A stretch of DNA of 64,000 nucleotides, from positions 5,456,001-5,520,000 of the forward strand of contig NZ_CP051204.2 of the NCBI RefSeq assembly GCF_012516375.2, in the 5' to 3' direction. Below the pieces are notes generated by a model. That model did no database searches. It was not told the origin of the DNA and worked only from the letters and a program-made list of their open reading frames with translations. A program made the translations under genes and the position numbers. Origin of the DNA: Chitinophaga oryzae (GTDB taxonomy: Bacteria > Bacteroidota > Bacteroidia > Chitinophagales > Chitinophagaceae). Below, piece by piece: positions 52,185 to 61,367 of this stretch (its first letter is position 1; each line of letters opens with the position of its first letter).

Positions 52185-53366
52185 TCAATACAATAAATAC
52201 GGCGCTACCCTCTCCCGCCAGTCTCCGGTATCGGTATACCGGTCAATATCGTCTTCTGTCCCGCCTACTATTGATTCAGCACCCGGCAGTCCTGTCAGCA
52301 AATCGAGATGCCGCGCCCCGCTATGGTTAACATAGGTGGGATAGGAAGCCCATGCAAAATGCCCGGGATGATGCTCCTTGATGAGCCGGACCAGCCGCCA
52401 CCCGTATGTCACTGGTCTGAACACCGCTGGATCATTTACATGAAACATCATACCGTGGCATCTTTGGCCCGCGTATTTTCCTTCGGTGGGAGTAAAACCC
52501 ACAGGTCGTGCCACGACGCCACTGATATCCAATGCATTCATGCGCTGAGCGATACCCGCGCCATCCATCCAGGGAGCGCCGGCTACGCGGAAGGGCGTGG
52601 CCGTTCCTCTCCCCTCGCTGATGTTGGTCGCCTCCAGCAGACCCAGTCCGGGATACAATAAGGCCGCTTCAAAACAAGGTATGGCTGGCGACGTCGGTAC
52701 AAACGAGCGGCTCCACTGCGGGTAAAACATCGTCCGCTGCCAGTGCTGGCAACGAATGACGTCCAGCGTTAGCGGGTGCACCTGCAAGATCTTACTGCAG
52801 CCTGCCGATTTAAAATAAAGCGCCAGTTCCCCCGGCGTACAGCTATGTCTGACGGGGATATTCCACCGCCCGATAAAGCTGCTGCAGCGGCGCTCGTCCA
52901 GCATCGGCCCTTCTGCCAGCGTCATGGCGCCGGACAAAGGATTGGGCCTGTCAGCGATCACGAGGGGTTTGCCATGCAGCGCACAAGCTTCCATCACATG
53001 GGTCATCGTCCACAGGTAGGTATAAAAACGGCAGCCAATGTCCGGGATATCAAACAACACCAGGTCAATGTCAGCGAGATCCTGTTGACCGGGCGCTAAC
53101 TTACTACCGTACAGGCTCGTCACCGGAAGTCCTGTCAACGGGTCCATGCCATCATGCATTTCCGCGCCGTCTACACCGGTGGTATCCAGCCCGTGCTCCG
53201 GAGAAAATAACCGGGCGATCTTAAACCCAGCCTCCAGCAAGGCCTGGCGGGCAGGTTTAAAATTTATCGTACAGGCGGCATGGTTAGTAACCAGGCCAAT
53301 CCGCCGGTCTTTCCAAACGGGCGGGTGCGCCAATAACATATCGATACCGGACAACAGCAAATTCAT
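52185..53366 (-). CDS. NamZ-type exo-beta-N-acetylmuramidase (DUF1343)
   Basis: A 393-residue GH171/DUF1343 family protein. Motifs include RIGLVTNHAA, LFSPEHGLDTTGVDGAEM, LVLFDIPDIGCRFYTYLWTM, VIADRPNPLSGA and ATNISEGRGTATPFRV, which are strongly conserved in NamZ enzymes that release N-acetylmuramic acid from peptidoglycan fragments. There is no signal peptide, unlike many relatives, so the enzyme would act in the cytoplasm on imported muropeptides. It may form a unit with dxs, and a terminator separates it from polysaccharide locus 2 upstream. Confidence 0.88.
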   Translation of the reverse strand: MNLLLSGIDMLLAHPPVWKDRRIGLVTNHAACTINFKPARQALLEAGFKIARLFSPEHGLDTTGVDGAEMHDGMDPLTGLPVTSLYGSKLAPGQQDLADIDLVLFDIPDIGCRFYTYLWTMTHVMEACALHGKPLVIADRPNPLSGAMTLAEGPMLDERRCSSFIGRWNIPVRHSCTPGELALYFKSAGCSKILQVHPLTLDVIRCQHWQRTMFYPQWSRSFVPTSPAIPCFEAALLYPGLGLLEATNISEGRGTATPFRVAGAPWMDGAGIAQRMNALDISGVVARPVGFTPTEGKYAGQRCHGMMFHVNDPAVFRPVTYGWRLVRLIKEHHPGHFAWASYPTYVNHSGARHLDLLTGLPGAESIVGGTEDDIDRYTDTGDWRERVAPYLLY

Positions 53367-53422
53367 GGCTAAATAAATGATGTCTTGCTACCAATGTACT
53401 AAAGTTGGCTGAAAAAAGATAA

Positions 53423-53450
53423 GCCGCATAAACGATAGTGTTTATGCGGC
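53423..53450 (-). terminator. Rho-independent terminator of polysaccharide locus 2
   Basis: 11-base perfect stem GCCGCATAAAC with a six-base loop, followed on the minus strand by TTATCTTTTTTC. It lies 33 bases after the stop of the last gene of locus 2. Confidence 0.9.
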
Positions 53451-53482
53451 CTTACCCTGTATCCGGCAATCAGGGAAATCGC

Positions 53483-54556
53483 CTACTTCATGGTAAACGT
53501 CTCGTCAAAAGAAGTGCGATGGGTGCTGCCCGGCTGGTTCATCCAGTATTTCACCCGTAATATCCGCGTCGCCGGATCAAATTTATTGACGCCCGACGGG
53601 TCCAGCTCGGCCGATCTTCCGTTCGAAGATGGTTGTCCGTATTTATTCACGACGCTGATCACCCTGTATTGGTTGTCAAGGTTAAAGACCACTCCGAACG
53701 ATCCATAGTAGGAACCGTTGCCGTCGTTCAGGATTTTATGATATACATCGTTTGTCTGGTCATCGTCTACCAATTCCACCTGGGTGGCCGTTACCGGTCG
53801 CAACGTCACGTTCCACGGGTAAGGACCCGTCAGCGAAGCGGTGGTATTGTCGGTCATCTGCCCGGTACAGACATATTTACCGGCCAGCAGGTTTACCGCC
53901 AGCTCCTGCCTGGCATAAAAAGTATCGATACCGGAAGGTGGCACATAAGCCGTTTTCAGCTGAATCGCGGAGAGCTGTAAGGACGCGTCTTTCAGGGTAT
54001 CGCGGAACGCCTCGCGGGTGGTGTACGTCATCGATCCGGCTGCTCCCGACAAAGTGGTATAACCTACCGTCGTGTACCGGCATACGGTGTCTACCGAAGC
54101 GAAGTCCAGCAGAATGCCCGACTGGCTGTTGGCCACATTCACCCGTCTGGTCTGCAGGTTGCTTTCGTATTGCTGGCCCAGGCTGGCGCCGCTGATAATG
54201 GCTGCTCCCGGGGTCGACGGGTTACCGGCTTTATCATAAGCCACAATTTCAAACGCATACTCACCTTCCCGGAGGTCCGGTATGATCACTTTTTGAACCG
54301 CGACGTCCACCGCCGGGATTTCCAGGTGTTTGCTGCGGTTGCTCCAGTAAATAACAAAGCGGGTGACGTTGGGATCTTTCGGGCGGGTGAACTGCAGCTC
54401 CACCCTGCCCCTTCCGGGATGCGCTTCCAGGCGGGTGGGCACGCCGGTATAAAAGATCTCACCATTTGACAGGTAAGGGGCGTATTCGTGGTCCATTTTC
54501 GTACACGCGGTCAACCCCGTGGCCACCAACAACAGTGTATAAATGATATGTTTCAT
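53483..54556 (-). CDS. DUF4998 lipoprotein with SusE-like C-terminal domain
   Basis: A 357-residue surface lipoprotein (LLLVATGLTACTK, lipid at Cys18). The N-terminal DUF4998 part (YTGVPTRLEAHPGRGRVELQF, FVIYWSNRSKHLEIP) matches the protein at 41599. The C-terminal part is different: it starts with LLAGKYVCTGQMTD and contains GSYYGSFGVVFNLDNQYRVISV and AELDPSGVNKFDPATRILRVKY, which recall the last domain of some SusE-like glycan-binding lipoproteins. The ATG at 54556 is chosen from the signal peptide. It is the last gene of locus 2. Confidence 0.8.
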   Translation of the reverse strand: MKHIIYTLLLVATGLTACTKMDHEYAPYLSNGEIFYTGVPTRLEAHPGRGRVELQFTRPKDPNVTRFVIYWSNRSKHLEIPAVDVAVQKVIIPDLREGEYAFEIVAYDKAGNPSTPGAAIISGASLGQQYESNLQTRRVNVANSQSGILLDFASVDTVCRYTTVGYTTLSGAAGSMTYTTREAFRDTLKDASLQLSAIQLKTAYVPPSGIDTFYARQELAVNLLAGKYVCTGQMTDNTTASLTGPYPWNVTLRPVTATQVELVDDDQTNDVYHKILNDGNGSYYGSFGVVFNLDNQYRVISVVNKYGQPSSNGRSAELDPSGVNKFDPATRILRVKYWMNQPGSTHRTSFDETFTMK

Positions 54557-54587
54557 AATAACCTTTTTTAAATGCTGCCGGAAATGA

Positions 54588-55784
54588 TTACTGATAGTCT
54601 CCCATAAACCGGAGGGAAGATATTTCCACACCGCCACCACCGGAGTAGTTTTGCAGGATGACAAGCCGGAAGTAACGCATCGTGACTGCCGGCAACGGGA
54701 AAATGAACTCCGATCCGTTGTTCACCACCTCATAGTCGGCGCTGTTTAACTGCCCGTAAGGAAGACCGGAGGGTTTTACCAGTTCATATACGCCGCCCAG
54801 CTGCGTCCACGAACCGTCGAGCGCCCCGCTGGGATTGGGATTCATGCTGCCATACACTTTAAAGAAACGCAGGGTACCGTTCCTGAACTCCGCTCCTCCG
54901 TTTTGCCGCATCCAGTATCTGAAGCGGCTGAGTACCACGGGGCGGCCGAAATCGATGGTCACCCGCGCAGGAACGGAATCATTCGGACCAGAGACACCGT
55001 AAAAGGCGTAGTCGCCCGATTTGTACGGATTGGTGAGCGGCACATTAAGATCTGTACCGCAGCATGCCGTCTGATCACCCGGCAACACCAACGCTTTCAT
55101 CCTGGTACGATCAAGCTCGGTTTCCGTCATCGAGTTCACTTTCGTCCAAACAGTGTCCGATACGTTTCCCCACCGGTCCCGCACGAAAGCGCCGAATTTC
55201 CGCTCCTTTGCGGAGAAGCCTCTCACCGAGAAATTGCCGGAGGTATCCTTCGTGTAATTCGTATAGATGTATTCCGCCTTGCCGATCGTATCTACCAGCG
55301 CCACCACGGCGATGTCGCTGCCGGTAACATTCCGGAAGGAGATATTGGCCCCGCCGAAATCACCCACGATCTGCAGGGAAGACTTCACGTCCAGATAAGG
55401 GGGTGTTTGCGGATGGACCGTCACTTCAACAGGGTCTGATTTTATTTCGCTGCGGCTCACGGCATATAGCGTCACTTTATACTCGCCCGCCTTTTCAAAG
55501 CCCATGACCTTTAAAGTATCTGTATAGTACGATGCTTTTACCTGTTGCCCTGTTTTTGGGTTGATCTTAAAATCCGCCTGCACATACAGTATTTCCGGGT
55601 CTGCCGGGATATCATATACAATGAAAGCGCCGCCCGGGAAATTATTTACCCGCACATGCGTGACCACCGGAGGCTTTCTGTCACTTTTATAAATCGGCTC
55701 CATATTGGTGCCTGTTTGTTTCTGGCAGGAATGAGCGACTATCATTGCCAGCGTCAGTATATTTAACAATAAGTGTTTTTTCAT
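54588..55784 (-). CDS. DUF4959/DUF5126/DUF5000-type surface lipoprotein
   Basis: A 398-residue lipoprotein (LAMIVAHSCQ, lipid at Cys20) parallel to the one at 42827. Matching segments are PPVVTHVRVNNFPGGAFIVYDIPADPEILYVQADF (DUF4959-like), DFGGANISFRNVTGSDIAVVALV, FGAFVRDRWGNVSDTV, and a discoidin-like end (VTIDFGRPVVLSRFRYWM, YGSMNPNPSGALDGSW). Two adjacent cysteines (TACCGTD) in the middle may bond. It probably binds the glycan on the cell surface. Confidence 0.83.
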   Translation of the reverse strand: MKKHLLLNILTLAMIVAHSCQKQTGTNMEPIYKSDRKPPVVTHVRVNNFPGGAFIVYDIPADPEILYVQADFKINPKTGQQVKASYYTDTLKVMGFEKAGEYKVTLYAVSRSEIKSDPVEVTVHPQTPPYLDVKSSLQIVGDFGGANISFRNVTGSDIAVVALVDTIGKAEYIYTNYTKDTSGNFSVRGFSAKERKFGAFVRDRWGNVSDTVWTKVNSMTETELDRTRMKALVLPGDQTACCGTDLNVPLTNPYKSGDYAFYGVSGPNDSVPARVTIDFGRPVVLSRFRYWMRQNGGAEFRNGTLRFFKVYGSMNPNPSGALDGSWTQLGGVYELVKPSGLPYGQLNSADYEVVNNGSEFIFPLPAVTMRYFRLVILQNYSGGGGVEISSLRFMGDYQ

Positions 55785-55835
55785 TTTTTTCTATTTTGAC
55801 AGATAACAGAGCTGTTGCCGATCCCCTTCCGCACT

Positions 55836-57734
55836 TTACCACAGCGGGTTCTGCACCAGGTTACCGTTCACATAAAGATTGTATTGCCGGATAGGCGCCA
55901 GGAAATCCTTATAGGTATTGCGTGGCTGATAGATGGACCTTACTTTGTAAAAGGCAGCGGGCGTACGCTGCATCACATCCCATCCTGTGATGGGCCTGTT
56001 CATCAGGTCCAACCGTTTCCACCGGCGCATATTCCAGTAGTTCTCTCCTTCGAAAATGAACTCAATCATTGTTTCCTGCTGAATGATGCTTCTCAGTCCT
56101 TCTACGGTAGAAGGCTTGGCCGCGTTCCGTGAGTGTGCCGCCCATGACTGTACCACTCCATCCAGGCCGGCGCGGCGACGGACCTCATCAATGTATTGGT
56201 ACGCCCTGGCTGATGGCCCTTCTGATTCATTGAGCGCCTCTGCGTACATCAGGTACAGCGCACTCAAACGAATAGCCGGCCACAGGTAGGCATCCGCGGT
56301 ATAGGAACCGCCGTCGCCGGAGGTTTTCCAGCTGACCAGCTTTTTGGGCCAGTAGCCGGTAAACGAATACCTTGACAGAGAGTTGGCGGAAGAAGAGCCC
56401 CACATGGTATTTATGTACAACAGGTTGTCTTCATTAGGTCTTTGTTTGATAAAATAAGAAGAGCCGTCAAAGGCCAGGTCTGCATAAAAACGGTACTCCC
56501 TGTTCATATTGAAATACGACGTGGTGTAGTTCGGCTTTAAAATACTCCGCATCGTGGCTGGCACCGTCACCAGCTTCGTATATCTGTTGGCGTAGTCCCA
56601 GTGAATGTCTTCTTCAATAGGTACGCCGTTCGCCGTATAAAATATTTCACAGGCGTTCATGTTCGCCGCCCACAAGGCATAGGTATAGGAATACACGTCG
56701 TTCCGGGGAGCGCATTCCCGCTGAAGCTCCGTTGTGGTGGAGTGTGCGAAGCCCCAGATACACTCCTGGTTCCAGTCTTCTGTGACAGCACACCGGATGT
56801 CCATACATTTCTTCGTAGTATCGCTGATGTTATTCAGATCGAAAGGCTTTTGGAAATAATACAGCTGAAAGCCGGCGTTATTGGCTGCTACGATAGCATC
56901 ATGACAGGCCAGGACCGCCTTCTGCCATTTCGATTTATCGAACGTGGTGTTCACCAAAACCTGGCCGTCTTTATTCTGTAGTCCTGCATAGTCGGCATTT
57001 CCATTGAAAAGCGGACTCGCATTCAGCACCAGGGCATACGCCTTGACTGCCAGCGCTATGGGTACTGTGATCCGTCCCAGTTCCTCCCGCTGGTTATTAA
57101 TGACGGAAGGTAAATCCGGAACGGCTTCATCTGTCAGCTGTACAATATAGGCCGCCACTTCATCTACAGGATCTCGTTTTACCTTTACGGCTTCTACATC
57201 AGCGGAGACAGGGATATTGTTTTTCATGATGGGAACCGGGCCATACATCCGTAGCATCAGGAAATGGTAATACGCCTTCAGCACTTTCACTTCCGCTATC
57301 CATCTTTTTCTTTCCGCCTCCTGTATATCCGGCACTTTGCCAATATTTTCCAGGAAGATATTACAGGTGCGCATGGCGGTGAACATGGCCACCCCGCCGT
57401 TATCGCCGTCCCAATAGTTGGCAATTGGCTTTACGATATTCTGGTAGTCGTAACAGAGCTGCATGATGGCATCCGGTATGCCCGGCGCCTGCGAACCCGG
57501 ATATGGTGATGCTATCTCGCGTGATCCCAGGAAAGTATAATTATCGCTGACACTACCTAACGGCGGCAGGTAGGAATAGCAGGTAAACAAATATTTTTTG
57601 GCGGTGGCTCGCATCTGGAATGCCTGGTCTACTGTGGGCACATTGTCCGGTATGATATCCAGGAATTTCGAGCAGGCGCTGCTACAGGTGATCACCATTC
57701 CCAGCAGTATTATCTTAATGATCTTCATACTCAT
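55836..57734 (-). CDS. susD: RagB/SusD family nutrient-binding lipoprotein
   Basis: A 632-residue SusD. The signal ends in ITCSSACSKFLD (lipid at the second Cys), followed by IIPDNVPTVDQAFQMRATAKKYLFTCYSYLP. The C-terminal IIQQETMIEFIFEGENYWNMRRWKRLDLM is diagnostic. It shares the same start pattern and many motifs with the SusD of locus 1, so the two arose by duplication and probably bind related glycans. Confidence 0.96.
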   Translation of the reverse strand: MSMKIIKIILLGMVITCSSACSKFLDIIPDNVPTVDQAFQMRATAKKYLFTCYSYLPPLGSVSDNYTFLGSREIASPYPGSQAPGIPDAIMQLCYDYQNIVKPIANYWDGDNGGVAMFTAMRTCNIFLENIGKVPDIQEAERKRWIAEVKVLKAYYHFLMLRMYGPVPIMKNNIPVSADVEAVKVKRDPVDEVAAYIVQLTDEAVPDLPSVINNQREELGRITVPIALAVKAYALVLNASPLFNGNADYAGLQNKDGQVLVNTTFDKSKWQKAVLACHDAIVAANNAGFQLYYFQKPFDLNNISDTTKKCMDIRCAVTEDWNQECIWGFAHSTTTELQRECAPRNDVYSYTYALWAANMNACEIFYTANGVPIEEDIHWDYANRYTKLVTVPATMRSILKPNYTTSYFNMNREYRFYADLAFDGSSYFIKQRPNEDNLLYINTMWGSSSANSLSRYSFTGYWPKKLVSWKTSGDGGSYTADAYLWPAIRLSALYLMYAEALNESEGPSARAYQYIDEVRRRAGLDGVVQSWAAHSRNAAKPSTVEGLRSIIQQETMIEFIFEGENYWNMRRWKRLDLMNRPITGWDVMQRTPAAFYKVRSIYQPRNTYKDFLAPIRQYNLYVNGNLVQNPLW

Positions 57735-57751
57735 TTTTTTTTCGCTGTTAG

Positions 57752-60700
57752 TTATTTAAATGAACAGGTCACGCCTGCGTTAAATATCCGTTGAATGGGA
57801 TATCCCAGGCCGTTACCGCCCATTTCCACGTCCCACAGGTTAAACTTGCTGAATGTAAACAGGTTGGTGCCGTTCAGGTAAAGCCTGGCATTGGCCAGCC
57901 GCAGTCTCTTCATCAGCGTGGCGGGCAGCGTATACCCGATTTCTACCGACTTGATACGCAGCAATGCACCGTTGCGCATAAACCAGGTACTGGGCTGGTT
58001 ATTGTTATCAATAGCGCTGGTGCTCAACCTGGGCCACAGCGCGTAGATGTTCTGGTTATCTTCGCTCCAGTGATTGTCGGCCCATACTTTCAGCAGCTGA
58101 CGCTGGTCTTTGATAAACGGGGATGTGGCCTCGGCATCGATCCAGAACGACTCGCGTGCCAGACCCTGAAAGAAAATATTAAAATCAAAACGGTCATAGC
58201 CAGAGGACAACCCGAAGCCATATACGATTTCCGGGGTGGTGGGGAAACCTATGGGACACATATCCATCTCCGTGATCTGGCCGTCGCCGTTCACATCGCG
58301 GTATTTGATGTCACCGCCGCCATATACGCCGAAACTTTGTTTGGGGGAGTTCTTCGCATCCAGGTCGTCCACAAACAGTCTTTCCGCTATATATCCCCAC
58401 TGTTGCGACAGGGAATGCCCCAGGTGCGATTTATTTTTTTCCGGGTACGCCGGTTCTTCATATACCTCAAACCGGCTGGTGGCATAGGTGAAATTGGCCA
58501 TCGCCTTGGCCCACCATTGATGGGTGATCTGGTGCGTATAGTCCATCGCCAGGTCCACGCCACGCGCGGAAGCTTTACCAACGTTGGCGCTCAGACCGGC
58601 CGACAGGCCCATAGTAGTAGGGATAGAAGAACGGGGCATCAGGATGTTGGACCGTTTTTCGGTATATACATCTACCTCCAGGTTCAACCGGTCGAAGAAA
58701 GAGGCTTCAAAGCCGACGTTGGTTTTCGCGGCTTTTTCCCAGGTAATATCGAAGTTGGCATACCGCGAGATATCAACACCGCTAAGGTTGTAGTTTTTCA
58801 GCGTTCCAAATGACATCCCTCTTTTGCTGCTGTTCATGTCCACGTTGGACAGGTAGAAGAACCGGTCGTCCGGGCTGCCGATGGCATCGTTGCCTACCAG
58901 GCCGTAAGTGGCCCTTAACTTCAGCTTGCTGACCACCCGCTTCCACCGCTCCCAATACGCTTCGTTAGACACGGTATAGGCGATACCGGCAGATGGGAAG
59001 AAGCCAAAACGATGCGTCTTGTAGAACCGCTCCGAGCCGTTGTAGCCGAAGTTAAACTCGACGGCGTACCTGTTGTCATACAGGTAGGTAGCGCGTCCGG
59101 ACAATCCCAGGTTCCTGAAGGGAAGGGAATTCTGAAGGCTGCCGGCGTTGCCTGTCAGGCTGTTCTTGGCGATGCCCACCAGCGTTCCGCTGAGACCATG
59201 CACCTTGTTAAAGGTCCTGCGGTAGTCAACGGCCAGCTCGCCGTAAAAATCAGACGACAACGTTTTGTCGCCCTCCGTGTAATTGAGATATTCAGTACCG
59301 GCAGGAGCTTCCGATTGTCCGGCTTCCTGGTTAATAGCTTTCAGCGAATACCCTTTGCTCACATAGTCATAGTTGTAGGCAACGTAAAAGAACGGACTAT
59401 AGGCACGTGACACAGAGAAATAAGCGTTGCGCTGTATGTTGAGCAAGCCGCGGACCGACAGCCCTTCGGTAATAAAAGACAGCTTTTGGTTCAACGCCAG
59501 CTGCGCATTGATGGCAGACCTGTTGAACTGCCTGTACCCTTTCTGCAGATCGGCATACGGGTTATTGTACTTACCGTCCGCAGCGTTGCCAAACATGATG
59601 TGCCGCACATATTTTGTTTCCTCCGTAGGTTCGTAGTAGGCCGGGAACAGTACCGGGTTGGACTGCATGATCTGCTTATAGATCTCCTCTCCTCCTTTGA
59701 TGGGGCCGGAATAATCATCGAAACTGCCGGAGATACGTACGATCATTTCCGTAGACGGCGTCAGATTGACGTTAACATTACTTCGGATGGAATACGATTT
59801 TAGTTTGGAATTGCTGTTAAAATTGCTTTTCCGATCTGTTTTTAATATCCCGTTGTCCATATTCATAGCGCCTGAAACATAGTACCGGGCTATTTTTCCG
59901 CCACCGTTTACGGACAGGTTGTAACGCTGGTTGATCGCAGCGTTGCGCAACAGCATCTGTTGCCAGTCAGTAGCAGGAAATACCACAGGGTCGATACCAT
60001 TGCGGGTGTTCTCTATCTTATCTTTAGAATACAGGAGGCCGCCCAGCGGGTTTCTGGTCAGCACAGCTTCATTGGCCAGCTCCATATAGGTGACCGGATC
60101 TGCCAGCTGCACGTTCCGGGTGGAGCGGGACATGGAAGTTTCCGCCCGGAAGGACAGATTGGCGCTGCCTTCCTTTCCTTCTTTGGTGGTGATGAGGATA
60201 ACGCCGTTGGCGCCTTTGGAGCCGTACAACGCGGTAGCCGTAGCGTCTTTCATAATGGAAAAGCTCGCGATGTCATCCACCTGCAGGCGCGCCAGGTCTG
60301 TTGTGGACGCCTGAATATTATCGATGAGGATCAGGGGTGACTTCCGGTAGCCAAAGGTGGTAACGCCCCTTACAAAAAAATCCGCGTTATCGAAACCGGG
60401 TTCACCACTGCGCTGAAAGGCGATCACGCCGGCCAGCTTACCCGCCAGCGCATTCGTCAGGTTGCTGCTCGGGATCTTCAGTTCGGCAGGTTTAATGGAC
60501 GTCACTGCACCTACCACTTCTGTCTTTTTTTGTTTCCCGTGGGCTACCACTACCACCTCTTCTACTTTCGACTGCTGACGTTTAAGCACGATCCGCATAG
60601 GCCCGGCAGCCTGCACGATGACCTCCAGCGGTTCATACCCGATAAATGACACCGTGAGCACCACACCGGCGCGCGGCACCTGGATAGAAAAATGACCGAT

Positions 60701-61216
60701 AGCATCCGTCGTCACGCCTTTGGAAGTGCCTTTCAGTTTTACGGTCGCACCCGGCAGCGGTGTACCATCTTCCCCTACTACCATACCGGTCACATCGACC
60801 GCCAGCCGAGCGGTGGCCGCTGTCGAATCCCTTCCTTCCGATGCCGTTGCCGTAATCATAATTCTGTTTTTCGAGATGGCATAGGTCAACGGCAGGTCTT
60901 TTAGACAGGCTTTCAGCGCATCTGCCAGTGGGGTATTACGCAAGTCAACGCTGATACCGCCGGCGTTGTTCAGCAGGGCATCCTCATAAAAAAAACGGTA
61001 CCCCGTTTGCCGGTTGATCTCCTTCAACACTGTCTTCAGCGACACATTTTTCTCCGACAGCGTAATGGTCTGGCTAAAGCCCGTGGCGCTGGTCTGCATA
61101 CAAAAACAGAGCAGGCTGAAAGCGGCAAACTTCATCCGCAACAAATGCCTGGTAAATGTTTTACATCGTGGATGGGTAAGGAAATGTCCTCTTAGGTTCA
61201 TACATACGTTTTTCAT
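57752..61216 (-). CDS. susC: SusC/RagA TonB-dependent receptor with N-terminal STN domain
   Basis: A 1154-residue receptor. An ATG at 61216 is chosen over a TTG at 61219. After the signal (MKFAAFSLLCFCMQTSATGFSQ) comes an STN domain (LSEKNVSLKTVLKEINRQTGYRFFYED to AISKNRIMIT), which is the relay to a FecR anti-sigma factor. Then follow a carboxypeptidase-like beta domain (VDVTGMVVGEDGTPLPGATVKL), the plug (DFFVRGVTTFGYRKSPLILIDNIQ, LYGSKGANGVILITTKEG) and the barrel. Its STN-FecR-ECF arrangement marks cell-surface signalling: substrate binding outside induces the locus. Confidence 0.95.
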   Translation of the reverse strand: MKNVCMNLRGHFLTHPRCKTFTRHLLRMKFAAFSLLCFCMQTSATGFSQTITLSEKNVSLKTVLKEINRQTGYRFFYEDALLNNAGGISVDLRNTPLADALKACLKDLPLTYAISKNRIMITATASEGRDSTAATARLAVDVTGMVVGEDGTPLPGATVKLKGTSKGVTTDAIGHFSIQVPRAGVVLTVSFIGYEPLEVIVQAAGPMRIVLKRQQSKVEEVVVVAHGKQKKTEVVGAVTSIKPAELKIPSSNLTNALAGKLAGVIAFQRSGEPGFDNADFFVRGVTTFGYRKSPLILIDNIQASTTDLARLQVDDIASFSIMKDATATALYGSKGANGVILITTKEGKEGSANLSFRAETSMSRSTRNVQLADPVTYMELANEAVLTRNPLGGLLYSKDKIENTRNGIDPVVFPATDWQQMLLRNAAINQRYNLSVNGGGKIARYYVSGAMNMDNGILKTDRKSNFNSNSKLKSYSIRSNVNVNLTPSTEMIVRISGSFDDYSGPIKGGEEIYKQIMQSNPVLFPAYYEPTEETKYVRHIMFGNAADGKYNNPYADLQKGYRQFNRSAINAQLALNQKLSFITEGLSVRGLLNIQRNAYFSVSRAYSPFFYVAYNYDYVSKGYSLKAINQEAGQSEAPAGTEYLNYTEGDKTLSSDFYGELAVDYRRTFNKVHGLSGTLVGIAKNSLTGNAGSLQNSLPFRNLGLSGRATYLYDNRYAVEFNFGYNGSERFYKTHRFGFFPSAGIAYTVSNEAYWERWKRVVSKLKLRATYGLVGNDAIGSPDDRFFYLSNVDMNSSKRGMSFGTLKNYNLSGVDISRYANFDITWEKAAKTNVGFEASFFDRLNLEVDVYTEKRSNILMPRSSIPTTMGLSAGLSANVGKASARGVDLAMDYTHQITHQWWAKAMANFTYATSRFEVYEEPAYPEKNKSHLGHSLSQQWGYIAERLFVDDLDAKNSPKQSFGVYGGGDIKYRDVNGDGQITEMDMCPIGFPTTPEIVYGFGLSSGYDRFDFNIFFQGLARESFWIDAEATSPFIKDQRQLLKVWADNHWSEDNQNIYALWPRLSTSAIDNNNQPSTWFMRNGALLRIKSVEIGYTLPATLMKRLRLANARLYLNGTNLFTFSKFNLWDVEMGGNGLGYPIQRIFNAGVTCSFK

Positions 61217-61236
61217 CAACTCATTTTTTTGAGTTG
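61217..61236 (-). promoter_or_regulatory. Stem-loop abutting the susC start codon
   Basis: 7-base perfect arms CAACTCA and TGAGTTG with an A/T loop of six bases; the ATG of susC follows at once on the minus strand. No Shine-Dalgarno is visible, so a hairpin here could affect ribosome access. Confidence 0.45.
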
Positions 61237-61276
61237 CTTAGGGTAAAAGAATCGCGGTTTAGCGCATATAATTCCG

Positions 61277-61298
61277 CATCCGGCTGACGATCCGGATG
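61277..61298 (-). promoter_or_regulatory. GC-rich hairpin in the fecR-susC gap
   Basis: Arms CATCCGG and CCGGATG with an eight-base loop, inside the 151-base gap between fecR and susC. A second small hairpin (CTCCG to CGGAG) is near 61320. The element lacks a T-run, so attenuation or RNA processing is more likely than termination. Confidence 0.4.
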
Positions 61299-61367
61299 GT
61301 TGGCCCGCATACGGTCACTCCGGCTGACACACGGAGCACCGGTAAGGGTGGATTTTGGTGATATTGA

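Noticed and set aside
57791-58813. 340-codon open frame antisense to susC of locus 2
   Set aside because: Antisense shadow of the conserved barrel C-terminus; the similar antisense frame over the other susC shows it is a by-product of SusC codon use.
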